From Chrysemys picta bellii (Eukaryota > Chordata > Testudines > Emydidae), in assembly GCF_011386835.1 (NCBI RefSeq), contig NC_088796.1, positions 26,491,011-26,555,010 of the forward strand: 64,000 nucleotides of DNA, read 5' to 3'. Made by a program: the position numbers and the translations under genes. The notes below the pieces were generated by a model. It saw only the letters and a list, made by a program, of their open reading frames with translations. It was not told the origin of the DNA and made no database searches. Below, one piece after another: positions 34,795 to 46,967 of the stretch. Numbering within the stretch: position 1 is the stretch's first letter; each line of letters starts with the position of its first letter.

Positions 34795-35145
34795 TGATGC
34801 AGACCCAAACTGGACCCAATCCCACACAACCCAACCCAAGCACAAGGGAGTAGAGTAGTTTTCCGACCCAACCATGAACCTGAATCAGTTCTGATGCCAC
34901 TTTCTGCCCATGGGTTTGGTGCAGCAGCAGCCCCATGCTGTGCTGTATGTGCACTACAGAGTGGTGCTGAGATTTCTCTGGCATGGTCACTCTGCAACAC
35001 AGGATGGCAGGAGTGAGGCAGGCAGGAAGTGGCGAGCCAACCTACCCCAACCTGAGCCTGAGAGAATCCAGTTGTTTTCCCACCCACGCTGACCCAAACC
35101 TGGGTCCCATCAGGTTTAGATGAGGTTGTAGGGCTCTAATCTTCG
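34795..35145. repeat. Possible interspersed repeat, class unknown
   Basis: GACCCAAACTGGACCCAATC and CCCAACCCAAGCAC at the left, and CTGACCCAAACCTGGGTCCC at the right, give a degenerate ACCCAA-rich block. It ends GAGGTTGTAGGGCTCTAAT. Ends are unclear. Confidence 0.3.
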
Positions 35146-35361
35146 TAAGTTGGCTTACCAGTTGATCGCTAGTTGGCCAATCTGAGTGACCAATAGTGTT
35201 CAAACTGAAGCCATTCATAAAATCTCCATTGACTTCAGTAAGAGCAAAATTGAGCCCTGTGGGAGGAGACCCTGTTTTGACAGCTGCAGATCCTAAGTTT
35301 GATACTGGTATGTGATATGATTAGTCCAAGCAGCAAAAATACTTTTGTTGGATAGCTAGAT

Positions 35362-37018
35362 TTTTCTTCTTTCTTCTTCATCATCTCATCCCAGGACATC
35401 TTTGCGGACACAGGAAGCAGTACAATGTCACCATTCATTCCTGTCCAGGACTTGTTTCTTCATTAAGTCCAGCCTGGTCATATTCCTGCATAAAATGTTT
35501 CTCCATCTAGTTGGTGGTTGGCCTTTAGATCAGATTGTATTTGCATTATTTTCTTTGGCATCCTATCATCTGTTTGTCTTCTGCAGTATTCTCACCATCA
35601 TAATCTTTCTCAATTGTTGCTAATCCCATTGTCACACACTGAGGTGTGGGTGGTGTGTCCTAGTGGTTGGAACAAAATCTGTTGGGCAGAACTGGACTTG
35701 TGGTCAGGAGACAAGCCAATGGTCAGAGCCAGGAGTTGGGAACCAGAACAGAGCCAAAGAGCAGAACCAGAGTCATGGTCAGAAGACATTCTAGTGATCA
35801 GAGCCAGGAGTTCAGAAGTAGGCAGGGACTAGGGCTGGAAGCAGGTCTGGCACAGCTGAAGGTATGGAACACATTGAAAAGCCATTGTGTTGCTGTTCCT
35901 ACAAGGCTTAAATGGTGATCTGTTGGCTCTTTTGTCCAACCAGGGAACACAGTCACATAGTGAGGGTTTAATGGGCAGCAGAGCTCATGTGGTTGCCAAG
36001 CAACCAAGCCCAGAGTTAGCTGCGTACCTGACATCCATACCGATTTCACATCTTACTCTCCTTCTAACCTCTTCGTTGGTCTTAACATTATTTCACCTTA
36101 CACTTGCCATCTTCCAAGTGGAAGGCCTTCAGCCTTCTAATGTTTTTTTCCTTTTAATGCAACTGCCTCCATACGGTAAAGTAATATTGTTAGTACACCA
36201 GTTTTATAAATTTTCACTTTTGATACTAAATGTAATGTTTTTATCAGTCCATAATTTCATCAATTTCTGTGCATCAGCTTCTATGCAGCACTTGTATCTA
36301 AAGCACATCTTCTTTTAACTTTGTTCTTGATGGAACCATCAGCACTGATCAAGCTTCCTAAGTACACATAACATTTTACTTGTTCTGTGACTTCATTGGC
36401 TGCTGCATTTCAACAATTCTTCTATTGTCCCTTGTCCAAGATACAATATATGCCAAGAAGACAAAGTGATTGTAAGTCTAAGTCAAAGTCAACTACACCA
36501 ATTTTCCAAATTAGAGTATCATCATTAATTCAAACGTTTCTGCCAATTGTACAATGTTATCTATATAAACTAAAGAGCTTAACTCTAGATTACCCAGTGT
36601 CACACCGTCCAAATCACCTATCATTCTTAATGTCCAGTTTAAGAAATGATGAAAACAAAGGTGAATTCTTGTCCCCTTGCTTTGATTTGAACCAATTGCT
36701 TAATTTTCCACTAGTTCTTATGGCACTATAGGAATCTTTGTACATAACTTTTATAATTACAGTTATCCTATCTGGAACGCTACATGATTTTACTACTTTC
36801 CGTAATGCATCCCTCCAAACTGAATCAAATGCCTTTGTGAAGTCAATGAAAACAACAAATGTCTTTAATCCCCATTCTCACTTTTTTCCATTAACTGTCA
36901 GACTGTGAATATCTGATCAATGCAACTGCAGCCTGGTCTGAAGCCACATGGTGCTTACTGCTGCCCCAAAACCTGGTCATAATCTGTTGACAATTATTTA
37001 CATCATGATTTTTCCCAA
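35362..37018 (-). pseudogene. RTE-like LINE, 3' part (reverse transcriptase to tail)
   Basis: Reading the minus strand from 37018: GKIMM, CGFRPG-type text, then FVVFIDFTKAFDSVWRDALR (the RT palm with the first Asp; 36780-36840), VIIKVMYKDSYSAIR, LSNWFKSKQGDK, VKCYVYLGSLISADGSIKNK, LVSKVKIYKTGVLTILLYGG, and MPKKIMQ. It ends near 35362 in a GATGATGAAGAAG tail. This order fits RTE-clade or related non-LTR reverse transcriptases. It is interrupted at 35635-36011 by another repeat and has many stops. The 5' part lies inverted immediately to the right (37024-37640). Confidence 0.82.
35635..36011. repeat. Unclassified repeat inserted in the RTE-like LINE
   Basis: It starts about CACACTGAGGTGTGGGTGGT and ends about GAGTTAGCTGCGTACCTGAC. 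It contains reiterated GGTCAGAGCCAGGAGTT words (35719 and 35798) and a tRNA-like TCCTAGTGGTTGGAAC. LINE text resumes on both sides, so it is a later insertion. No clear target duplication. Confidence 0.5.
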
Positions 37019-37023
37019 TACTG

Positions 37024-37640
37024 GTGATAAGCTTACAGCATTGCATAAAGTGATGAAGAAATCACAAAGATTGGATAAGCACAAGTTCTGGAAAGAAGAC
37101 GCTCAGCAACTACAGGAAGCATGAAGAAAACAAGATATGAAAATGATATACAATAAGGTTAAGTTGTATGGAAACACAACCAGGCCAATGATGCTAGCAG
37201 GAAGAGAGGCTAATTTGTTGAACTAACAACAATTCTGAAGTGGAGCTGAAAGTATGGACGGAGCATTTTTGACAAAGTGCTGAACCTTGTATTCATTCAA
37301 ATGCAAGCATTCTGGACATCTAGATAAACAGGTAAACAGATAAACAGTATACAAGGCCATATGGATATCAACACCGAACCACCGTCAGATGAAAAAATAG
37401 AAAGAGCAGTGGAACAGTTAAAAAATGGGAAAGCTGCAGGAATAGACGATATAACATCTAAGCTGCTAAAAGTCAACAGGGCAAGTGCTATCAAAGCATT
37501 AGGAAAAATATACAAGAAGGTATGGGAGCAAGAGGCATTACCGAATGACTGTCTAATGGCAATAGTTGTACCAGTTTTGAAGAACGTACATCCTGCCAAT
37601 CCGAATAAGTATAGATACACAGATTTTTATTAAGGCTTAT
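37024..37640 (+). pseudogene. RTE-like LINE, inverted 5' part
   Basis: Plus-strand text TTRPMMLAGREANLLN, DINTEPPSDEKIERAVEQLK, GKAAGIDDITSKLLK, ALGKIYKKVWEQEALPND and VVPVLKNVHPANPNKYR is the N-terminal reverse transcriptase region of the same kind of LINE. It stops near 37615 (NPNKYR) at the point where the minus-strand part begins (LGKIMM). The two pieces therefore belong to one insertion, with the 5' portion inverted. Confidence 0.82.
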
Positions 37641-37684
37641 AGTACGGAAAAGTGTTACTTTTAACTAATTATAATGTGACAGTT

Positions 37685-37985
37685 TTTCAGAAAAAGCATT
37701 ATTATTTATTTTAATACATCTATTGTGGTAGCACCTAGAGGCCACATCTGAAATCAAGGCCCCACTGTGCTAGGTACTATACTAAGAGACCATCTCTTCC
37801 TTTCAGAGCTTACAATGTAAATAGACAAGACAGGCAAAGGGTGAGAGAAGAAATAGAGGTGAGGTGACCTGCCCTAAGTAACACAGCAGGTCAGTGATAG
37901 AGCTGGGAACAGAACCCCAGTCCATTGCCACAGTATACTGCGCTAGGTGGATCTTTGGTCTGGCCCAATATGACCATTCTTATGT
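37685..37985 (+). repeat. Old dispersed repeat (L3/CORE-type), copy 3, with CR1-like end
   Basis: TTGTGGTAGCACCTAGAGGC, AAGGCCCCACTGTGCTAGGT and CAGAGCTTACAATGTAAATAG are the shared words. This is followed by CTGCCCTAAGTAACACAGCA, then GGATCTTTGGTCTGGCCCAA as in antisense-free CR1 3' ends. Confidence 0.6.
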
Positions 37986-39294
37986 CTTAGCCTCTGGACC
38001 ATTCCTCCTCTCTAAACCCTTGTATTGTTCTAAAACAAGTATGGGAATCTGTATCCCTGAAGTACATGTCCAGTGGCAGGTTCCCATGTCTGTGAGCTGA
38101 ATATTCTGTTTCATCACAATTTTCTATATCAATCTCATCAGTCTGATATCTGAGAACCTTAAATAGGTGTTTATTACTCTAGCAGTACCTGAAACCTATG
38201 AGCCTCTTGCTGTTAGCCAGCACTCATAGCAATGAGCATGTAGCCAGCTAACAGACACAGTTCTGAGATTTCTGGGAGAGTAGTCTGTGATGGCCATACA
38301 AAGAAATTCCATCCTGGATTTCTGGTATAAAAATCCTCCAGCAGTTCAGCTCTCAAGTAATGTTATCAAAGCCCTCACTAGAGTGACCTGGCTGCTAATC
38401 TACTACTGTTCACATATTCAAGGTGAAAAATGTATTGGCGAAAAAAAATAGAATTATCTCCCCAATTAAAATATATACTATCTAGTCAATATCAATGAAA
38501 TGCATTCTGGCCCAGGAGTATATGCTCTGGCTTTGAGTTCCCATATTCTTTTAGGATACATCCCCAAGGAAGAGGCACAAGGGCCAGGAGGCAGACTGTG
38601 CCTCTTTCATAGTCTGCTTACCAGGCTGCTCCTGGAGCAGTGCACCACCATACTCCCCCATGTACCGGGCTTGTGGCAAAGCCATGATTGAATCCTGACT
38701 CTGTGAATCTCAGCTGATTTCAGTGATGGTTTTGCATTATGAATAATACATGTTTTTTCTATGATGCTCTTTTACTTTCCAAATTTCAGCATTTTTACAG
38801 TTTGTGTCTGGATAATGAACATACTGTTAGCATGAATGTTTCTCAGTATGAAAACTGTTAGCATACAAGCTGATAATGTTTTCATACTATTACAATAAAT
38901 AGTGCATAGCACTAAAACAGGTGCCACATGTTCTGCTGCAGGGCATCCCAAACTCTGATCCATGGACCACTGGTAGCCCAAGGAGCACTTGATAGTGATC
39001 TGCAGAGAGGTGTCTGTTCACAGGATGGTTCTTATCCTTTCCCAGATTCCACACGGTATTAAAATATGGCCAAACATACAGACCTAATATAACCTTTTCA
39101 GCTAGGCAACTGCTGTCATTAGAGAGTTGTTACATGATTGTGAATGGGAGCAGAGGTGGTCCTCACATTTATCAATGGGAGGGAATGTGGTATGTGCCAT
39201 TTGTGAATCAGAGGGGATATGTCCAGAAGAAAATCTCTCTGTTAAAATGTAATCTGCCTTATGAAAAGATTTTGGAATCCCTGCTGTTCTGCAG
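37986..39294. other. No gene seen
   Basis: Intronic DNA without recognised exon or young repeat. Confidence 0.45.
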
Positions 39295-39495
39295 CTATGC
39301 CCAGATTCAGGAAAGCACTTAAGTGTTCATCTTTAAACACATGCTTAAATCCATCCCTACTCATCACAGCACTTATGCATGTTCTTAAATCCCATTGACT
39401 TCAAAGAAATGTAATTACAGTCTTAAAGTTAAGCACATGTTTAGGTGTTATGCTGAAAAGAGAGACAATTAAGCAAATGCTTAAGCTGAGTTGAG
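39295..39495 (+). repeat. Old repeat with CACTTAAGTG / GCACATG core, second copy
   Basis: GGAAAGCACTTAAGTGTTCA, AACACATGCTTAAATCCATC, CCCATTGACTTCAAAG and AAGTTAAGCACATGTTTAGG. Related to 24428-24545. Confidence 0.5.
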
Positions 39496-40563
39496 GTGGG
39501 ACCTTATACCCTTCTAAAAAATCTTTACTGAAATTTATAACAAAATCGATCATTGCATAGTTCATTTTCATTCTTTTACCTTAAAACATGCTAAGTTTCC
39601 TGTAACATTTTTTGTGCAACTGAATATCCTGTATGAACCTGTCTCAAGTATCTAGCAGTTTGTTTACTTCTGTTTTCCCTCTTTATAATTAGGGAATAGT
39701 TTCCATGTTTCATTGAAATCTTCCCTTTTATTCTGCTTGCCATATATCGCTTTTTCATTAGATGCATCTTTTATATCTAAGATGATCCATTCTAGTCCTG
39801 TTATATCTTTCCAGTGTCAAGGATTAACTGTTTTTGCCACCACTAAACATTTTGAAACCCACTCTATTTTAATTTCTGATAAAACTGAGGATTCATATAA
39901 CTGCATTATTTAATATTACGATCTTACTGATTGCCATTAGGATATTATCTCAGAATTATGAGATTCCTGTGCAACTCTACATCTTTTTTAAGCAGGTCCA
40001 GCAGAGATTATTATTTCTGAATTCTAGTCTCTGCAGTCCTAATGGAGATCAGAACAGTTTAGACAATATTTTAAACTGCATCCATTTGAGGATCACACTG
40101 TAGTAGCCATATAACTTCTTTCCCGTCTTTTGGTTCATGGTCATCTGAACAGCTGAATTCCAAGAATTTCCCTTGAATATGCTTTAAGTAAATATATACT
40201 TTTAAAATATGAATAAGGAGAAAAATATATACTTGTATATTTATTTCCTCTTGAAGGACTCGGTCATTTTAATGTTAACTCTTTGAGCGCCTTCCATGGG
40301 AATGTATTTATTAGACACTGTATTTGACACAGAATGGAATGATGGTGTATTAGGTATGGTACGTGTCTAACAAGTGGCATATAGAATAAAGTATATTTAG
40401 ATCAGAACATATCATTTTTTAGCACTAACAATGGGTTCATCTCTATATAGCATCAAAATATAAAGACAAGTCTTACCCTGAAGAGCTTGCATTCCAATAT
40501 CATATCCTGGCTATTCTACATTTCCTCTGTATTTCTAATATAGAAAATAAAAACACTCCAGCT
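39496..40563. other. No gene seen
   Basis: AT-rich intronic DNA. No recognised exon. Confidence 0.45.
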
Positions 40564-40803
40564 CACAGGCACTGACTTTTGTTTTTGCGGGTGGGTACTC
40601 CCCTCTTCCCCATGCAAATGGCAGGCAGGGCCTTGAGGGGGGGAAGAGGCCAAGCGGGGGTGGGGCCTCAGGGCAGAGTGGGGGTGTGGAGTCACAGTCT
40701 GGCTGCCAGGGCCCACAAAAAGTAATCTAGCCCTGCAGGTGCTGAGCACCCCCTATCAAGTAGGTGCTTGAGTCCTGGAGCACCTACGGAGTCAGCGCCT
40801 ATG
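40564..40803. mobile_element. 240-bp hAT-type element, perfect 8-bp target duplication
   Basis: TIRs CACAGGCACTGACT and AGTCAGCGCCTATG. CTCCAGCT precedes (40556-40563) and follows (40804-40811) the element. The middle has GGTGCTGAGCACC and a GC-rich stretch. Non-coding. Confidence 0.95.
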
Positions 40804-40811
40804 CTCCAGCT

Positions 40812-43659
40812 AAAGATGTTAAATGGCCTAACACTAAATTATCTTTTAAAAAGAAACACACGACAAACCCCTGAAATCAAATCACTATTCAACAATCTCA
40901 CTGTGCCTCAGGTACTGCAATTTATAAGAACATCTTCTGCCTCTTTACAGAGAGAAGCTTCTACCACTGTTTCTTTTCTTCTTTTTTAAATATGCAGCTA
41001 GATCTTACACTGTGCTCCCCCTCTGCCAGTGATCACATTGTAGGTAATGGCCTATGTGACTTGGGATCCCATTCACCCTACAGTTACAGCATGTTGGGGT
41101 ACCCAGTTACAAAATATATATGCCTAACACTAGCTTTTCTTTTCATAGATAGGCTTTCAAACATAACCATATGACCACATCTTGCATCCGCTTATTGGCA
41201 TAGTTCTATTTATAATGTGTTTTGTGTTCACACAGTACATAGTATCTATAGAAGCTAATTGTGTGCCACTCTTGCTCATATAGGACCCTTGATCATGCCT
41301 ATATGACTAGGATAGCTTCCTCTCAGTTGCTATAACCAAATATCCCACACTGCATTGCCCTATGTATTGCGTGTGCCATATGTATATGTCCTCCAGCAAT
41401 TCTACCCCCCCCCCCCCGTTACAAACTATCCCATATGGCTCTGCTGGTTACATGATCAAGAAGCAGGGGGCTGATTTAAAATGCTCTGCAATTAGTGCAG
41501 GCTACATTGAGCAAGCCGGTGTCTACTTTAATCATATAGCTGAAGCCTGTGACTGCTGGTGCACATTACTCTAGGACCACTGATCTGAAATGGAGGGGTC
41601 ATCACAGTACATCTGGTCAGATTGAGAGGTCAATACCTTGCTCATAATCTGTGGCAAGGGAAATTTTCAAGCCAATCTGAATTTGGTGCTACATAATCTT
41701 GTGATCTCAGAGCACTATCAGCACCTCAGAGCACCTTGTGGAGAAAATGATGCAGTGAATTGAGGAAAGATGAAAATATGAAAGTCCTGGTGTAACTGAG
41801 CTGACAACTCCAACTATGTATCAGGCCACTGCTGGACAAAGTACCCCTCCTTCTAGGGAGCTGAATCAGAACCAGACTAACCATTGCTCCTGGCAGCATA
41901 TTGGAGAGCTATTTCAGAGAGGAGAGGGAAGATGAAGAACCACAAAGAGGAGGAGAAGCCATTGAGTCCCATTACAGGTAGTGTTCAACCCATTTTTTGT
42001 GTTGGGATGCGTATGTGTGTGAGAGGGAACACACACACACACATATTAAGTGATGAGTGGAAGAGAATGGGACCAAAGTCATGAGAGCAGATTAAGGACG
42101 ATAACTGTGGAAGGGGAACCCATTAAAAAGAACCTGAGTCTTGGATCTCTCTCTCTCGATATTGTATTTGTATGAGCACCTTCCAAATAAAATCAATAGC
42201 GATTGGCAAAACCTCTAGTGAACTTTTTTTTTTTTGTTATTGTAATGGTGAAAATAGCTTTCAGTGAAATGGAAATACACCAGCATGCCCTCTGCCTACA
42301 CACTAATGGTGTTCATCCCATCATGACTCAGACTCCCTCAGGCCCTGCTATCAAAATTCAGACCCTGACTCAAATGCCAGTGATAGTACTTTGAGTTCTG
42401 CCTACACCCTTTCTTATTATGGTGGAACCCAAGCACCACTCTGGGCAGAAGTGCAGTGACACATCTTGGATATTGTTAGCTTATTAAGCCCGGTGTTTTC
42501 AGAATGGCATCCAGATGCCACACATTTTTAAAACAGAAACAGTCATAAAGTGAATCAAGGTATTTAACTATTAGGCTGGAATATCAGCACATAGCCAACC
42601 AGCTCAGCAAACCCCTGCTATCAGGTTCACCGATGTAGCCAATACAGGAGTTTCTCTGAACATGGATATTTCACCAGTCTTGGGAAAAGAACACAAAAAA
42701 TGTTTGAGAGACTCACTTATCCAGCTTTAACCGCAGGGTGAGTAGCAATGCTCATCTTCCCTTTTCACCCAGGCCCATTTATTTGTGATTTCCATTGTAG
42801 GTTTGAACAGTGCAAGAACATATTGCTCAGGTTTCTGCGGATAATTTCCCTAGTAGAAACATAGGAACTGATATACTGGAGCAGACCCTTCGTCCATCTC
42901 TGCTTGGCTCTACACTGGGCTCTACGCTTCTGGAAGATGCTGCTCACTCATCGTGCCATGATCCACCTGAAACACAAGGCCCACATGATGGACATCTCAC
43001 TCCTTAGTCTACAAAATACCCAAACAACAATGAGAAGTTTGGTTATTCTCATACTGGAAATAGACTAGACCTAGTGGGTAAGTGATTAATGCTTCTGCTG
43101 CCTGTCTGTCTCCTCTGCTTGCTGTGGAATGGACGGCATAGGTGGAATAATATTTTTTTAAAATGTCTTAATAGAGGGGCTGGTGTTATACAAAATAGTT
43201 CTAGGCCTCATTTGTAGGACCCAGAACAATGGAACACTGATATCTCACCACCCTGAACTGACAAACTTGTCATCGTTGTAAAGTTACTAGTACAACTTTC
43301 TTCTTAATGCTTTTTTCTTCCTACAGAACTGAAACAGCTGCAGCTCAGAGTAGGGGAGACTGGCACAAATGCCAGCATCCTGAGGTTTTGTGGAATCTTC
43401 CACTGCACATACACCCTCCTTTCCATGTACCACAATGTAGAGGAAGATCACAGCATCATAAAGCCTCAGCAATCTGTGCAAGAAGAAGAAAACTGGGGAG
43501 GGAGTTCTTTTGGTCAACTTGCATCTGATGAGGGACTGAGACAGGATGCTGTCATTCATGGAACAGTAAGAGGGTCAGCTCAAAAGAGAGGAGAGTGAGG
43601 CCTGGGAAAGATTCCAATGGGAGGAAAATGAGAAAGAAGACAGAAGATTAGAGAAGGAA
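40812..43659. other. No gene seen; minor repeats only
   Basis: A C13 run (41405-41417), a T-run near 42222 and a short antisense CR1-end-like piece GAAACATAGGAACTGATATA (42856-42900). No exon was recognised. Confidence 0.45.
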
Positions 43660-43846
43660 GAAGCGGAAAGCCAGCACGTCCCTCAGCCCACGCCACTTCC
43701 CGCAGCCCCCATTGGCCTGGAACAGTGAACTGTGGCCAGTGGGAGCTGCAATTGGCTGAACCTGCGGATGCTGCAAGTAAACAAAGCATCCCGGCCCACC
43801 AGCGGATTTCCCCGATGGGCTGCGTGCCAAAGGTTGCCGATCCCTG
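43660..43846 (-). mobile_element. hAT-like repeat starting CAGGGATCGGCAACC
   Basis: On the minus strand it begins CAGGGATCGGCAACCTTTGG, CACGCAGCCCATCGGGG and GCTGGTGGGCCGGGATGC, then has GCAGCTCCCACTGGCCACAG and GCCAATGGGGGCTGCGGGAA. I recognise this as a common reptilian element. The far end was not found, so it is probably truncated. Confidence 0.7.
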
Positions 43847-44157
43847 AGCTATATCCTTGTACCATATAAATTACAGTATCTACACAGAGAAGAGAATTAG
43901 TTAAAGACAAAGTGGGCAGTCTCAATTCTGGGTCTTTGCTTTTATGGGTTTAAGACAAGGCCCTTCATGTTAATTGAATACTTCTATGATTAACTTGTGT
44001 ATGTTGCCACTGCTTATTGAGTCATATTAATGCTAACTTTAAAGGAGCACCAGTGTGTATTTAAAAATCACACTGCTTTCTGAAAATGCTTTTCTTGGAG
44101 ACCTTTTGTTATTTATTATTACCTAGAATTTAGATTGTAAACAGTCTCTTACTGTGG

Positions 44158-44385
44158 GCTGGTCTACAGCCAGGCTTACACTGATTTAACTACATCAGTT
44201 TCCTAAAACCCTTTTTTATTTCAGTGTAAGTCTGATGTGGACAATCTTATTTTGGAATAAATGGGGGGAATTAAATGAGGTCAGTAGCCGCCCTACTTGT
44301 TTGTACAGTGCTTTGTAGGATGGGCTCCCAATCTTGTCTGAGGGTTCTAGGTGCTACTGTCATACAAACAATACATAATGAGATT
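44158..44385. repeat. Remnants: MITE end and inverted L3/CORE-type repeat
   Basis: 44158-44245 carries GGTCTACAGCCAGGCTTACA ... CAGTGTAAGTCTGATGTGGA. 44290-44385 is the inverted dispersed repeat (TTGTACAGTGCTTTGTAGGA, GGTTCTAGGTGCTACTGTCA). Confidence 0.45.
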
Positions 44386-44722
44386 TTTTGAGAACTGAAA
44401 AGGGATTAGCGGGGGCAAGAAGTGTTTCCTGTTTGGGATCAGATCAGCAATTCCCCCTCCTTTGCATGGATCTTTCACAGGGGAGCAACAAATAGAAAAA
44501 CAGGTTTTAAACAAACGCTTCGGTACACCCACGCAAACGGGATGGGGGCAGGTGTAGCAACTGCCCCTCAGTTAAAATGCCCCAACCCCCGCCCGCCCCC
44601 CAGTTGCAGTCACACAGCCATGGGGCGCTCCGCGCAGCGAGCTCCCCGCGCTCCGGGTCAGACACTGGAAAGCGGGTTTAGTAAGACAGACAGTGGTGAC
44701 TATGAAGGGGAACGTTTCTTAC

Positions 44723-44894
44723 AGTCACTTTGCACAGCATAGGGAGGCGGCAGGCTGACGGGGGAGTGATCGTCTTCAGGCCCCTCTACCACTGAAGGGG
44801 GCCCCTCGGGAGGCGTCTTACCGGCGGGCAGCGGGGATGTGGAGACCGTGCTGAGCAGCACCACGCAGACAGCCACAACATCCCATAACTTCAT
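44723..44894 (-). CDS. GDNF: GDNF first coding exon (signal peptide and N-terminal propeptide)
   Basis: This exon encodes residues 1-57 plus the first base of codon 58 of glial cell line-derived neurotrophic factor, a secreted ligand of GFRA1/RET. The ATG is the complement of 44892-44894. It starts MKLWDVVAVC followed by a hydrophobic run and STSPLPAGK, the conserved GDNF signal peptide, with cleavage expected near residue 19-20. The rest is acidic, Pro-rich propeptide ending PYAVQSD. The donor is GTAAG directly after ...AGTGACT (last exon base 44723, intron GT at 44722-44721). The acceptor upstream is CTCCTCTTCGCCAG, so the exon starts at 44920 with 26 nt of 5' UTR. Phase 1 matches the downstream exon exactly: T+CT gives Ser58. 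The propeptide resembles the bird form from memory and lacks the Arg-rich stretch of the mammalian exon. Identification is firm. Confidence 0.96.
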
Positions 44895-44920
44895 CTTAGA
44901 TTTCCTTCCGACACCGGCCC
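44895..44920 (-). other. GDNF: GDNF 5' UTR part of first coding exon, with 3' splice site
   Basis: The 26 nt before the ATG follow a good acceptor (pyrimidine tract CTTGTGTCTCCTCTTCG, then CAG at 44923-44921). An upstream non-coding exon is therefore expected further right, as in other vertebrate GDNF genes. Confidence 0.8.
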
Positions 44921-45420
44921 CTGGCGAAGAGGAGACACAAGGTTAGCTCTGCGCTGCGCTCCGGGCTCCCCCAGTGCCAGAGCCTGCGCCTGGGCTCCCG
45001 AGCCCCGGGGGGGCTCTCAGAAGCCTTCGATCAAGCGCAGATGCTGGAGTGAAAATGATCAACTCCCCCGGGGGAAAGGTTCGCTCCAGCCCAGCCTGCT
45101 GCGTTAATCCCATAACCGAGCCGTGCACAGACCGGGGGGCTGCCAGGGCCCTACCCTCACCCCCAGCAGCCGGCCCTGCCAGCGGATCTGATTCTTATGG
45201 GGAGGGTCACACAAACCCAACCCTCTGCTCGCCCGTGTCGCTCTGGAGCTCAACCGAGGGTCTGCCCAGAAAACGCTGGGGCTGTTTGCCTCTCTTGGGG
45301 CCTTTTAATAAACCCAAAGGGTTTGGGGAGGGGCCGGGGCTCGTTACGAAACGCAGCAGGTCCTGGAGAGACGCTGCCCCCATCCCACCGATTCCGGCTC
45401 ACGAGCAGAGAAGGAACGTC

Positions 45421-46950
45421 TGACACGCTGCCTCCTTGCAATGGACAGGGCAGACACCCGCGGGCTCGCTAAATCCCTGTCCTTTGATCCGTCCCCAAAG
45501 CCAAACCCCCAGTACCTGGCGGTGTGGAGGAGATTAGAAAGCAGGGGAGCGGCGGGATTAAGTCTAGCAGACACTGAAACGTTCCGATTGATAATCGCGC
45601 ACGAGAAGGGGAGTAGGTGGAGGCCAGGTCGAACTCTTTCGGAGATACAAATCGTCGTGGCTCGTAATGGGAATCCGGGTTGGATTTAAGCGTATGTTTT
45701 ATAAAACCAGTCGCGTTGTAATTTAAATCCACCACATTGGCTTTTACATCAAAGAAGGGATTTGGCAACTTTCAGGCTTTTGATAGTAAAATGTTATGAG
45801 CACCAGGGGGGTGTCAGGGGGCTGCTCCCAGAGATGTGAAAGAAATATGTTGTTGCTTTATTTACATCCACTCCACTCCAACCAGTTCTCCGCTTTTCGC
45901 AAACACCTAGGTCTGGGCAGATGCGTGTATTTCCATCCTCCCTGTTTAGCAGATGTTAGCTTTCGCCTGTTTGTATCTTTGGAGAGGAAACTCGCTGGAA
46001 CTGGTTTATTCGGATTTCGTTAACGTGGGGCCAGATCTGGCAAATCTTACTTTGACCCCTCTGCGGTCAGACTTTGCCTCAGTAAAGACAGTTGGATTTA
46101 GCCCTTACTAGCCAGGGATGTTGATTGTAATATAAATAAGAAATTAATGTAGCTCCCTGAAGCCGCTTTATAATTTGTCAGCTGTCATAAAAATATATTA
46201 AAACACATACAACTTTAAAAAGCCTAAACAAGGCCCTTCCTCCCTTAATATTTTGGGAGTAATTCAGAGAAGGAGTAGGATCCAGATAGCGTGTCATGAG
46301 AGGATCACACTTTCTGTAATAAAGGACTATATTCGTTGTGTTAAATCTATCAGCTCCAGGGCCATGGTACATTTGAAAGCAAAGAACCACCTAAAACACC
46401 AGCGTCCCTAAAGCTTTCACCCCTCCTCCCCCATGTAACTGCAACTGATTTCCCTTCTGACTCAATTAGAATGCCCCATTTGAGTGTTTTCCTTTCTGCG
46501 CGATGGGAGGGGTTTTAACAAATGGATTTGCATTCTGCACTCCGAGGATTTGCACGGCAGGGTTTGGAATGGGGAATATTTAACAAAGAAAAATTCCAAT
46601 TCGCTCTCCCCCCATTAGGTAGAATCCCTCTTTCTGCTTCCAATACCAGAGCTGCCATCTCTGGTCGTATGAACGCATTAGCCCCAATCTCCCGTTCAGA
46701 ACTGGGCTACCTTATCTGAATCCTTCCTCCGCCTCAGACATCCTCAGGGCATGAGCAAGGCTCCCCAATCCCTGTCTGTCCTGGGCAGCTCTTTGCGTGT
46801 TCTCTAGAATGCGGAAGTTTTATAGAGACTTTTACAGGCTTCTATCCTGGTCCCTTTGAAATATATGGTAAATTTACAGTTGACTTCAGTGTGGGTCTAG
46901 AACGTCATCCTGAAGTTCAGTTATTGCCCTGTCATTGTACATTAAAGATT
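45421..46950. other. GDNF upstream intron, nothing recognised
   Basis: Lies between the candidate non-coding first exon and the first coding exon. It looks unique and free of repeats; short open frames have no domains. Confidence 0.45.
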
Positions 46951-46967
46951 TTCAATAAAGATAGCAA

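Larger units (their letters stand above)
27055..44722 (-). other. GDNF: GDNF intron between the two coding exons
   Basis: A 17.7-kb phase-1 intron lies between donor GTAAG at 44722 and acceptor AAATAG at 27055. Much of it is transposon-derived: L2-like, CR1 and RTE-like LINEs, and at least four hAT-type elements with 8-bp or near-8-bp target duplications. No further convincing coding exon of any gene was seen inside. The extent follows directly from the two splice sites. Confidence 0.92.
44600..45420. promoter_or_regulatory. Second GC/CpG-rich patch around the first coding exon
   Basis: The first GDNF coding exon and about 500 bp upstream of it are CpG-rich. Open frames on both strands here (for example 44974-45423 plus) have no recognisable domain and are attributed to base composition. 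Mammalian GDNF has more than one promoter, so this patch could hold an alternative one; no TATA-like site was found. Confidence 0.45.

Noticed and set aside
36387..36731. 114-codon plus-strand frame
   Set aside because: Antisense shadow of the RTE-like reverse transcriptase on the minus strand.
41405..41417. C13 run as a possible i-motif/G-quadruplex
   Set aside because: A lone homopolymer without neighbouring runs; probably slippage.
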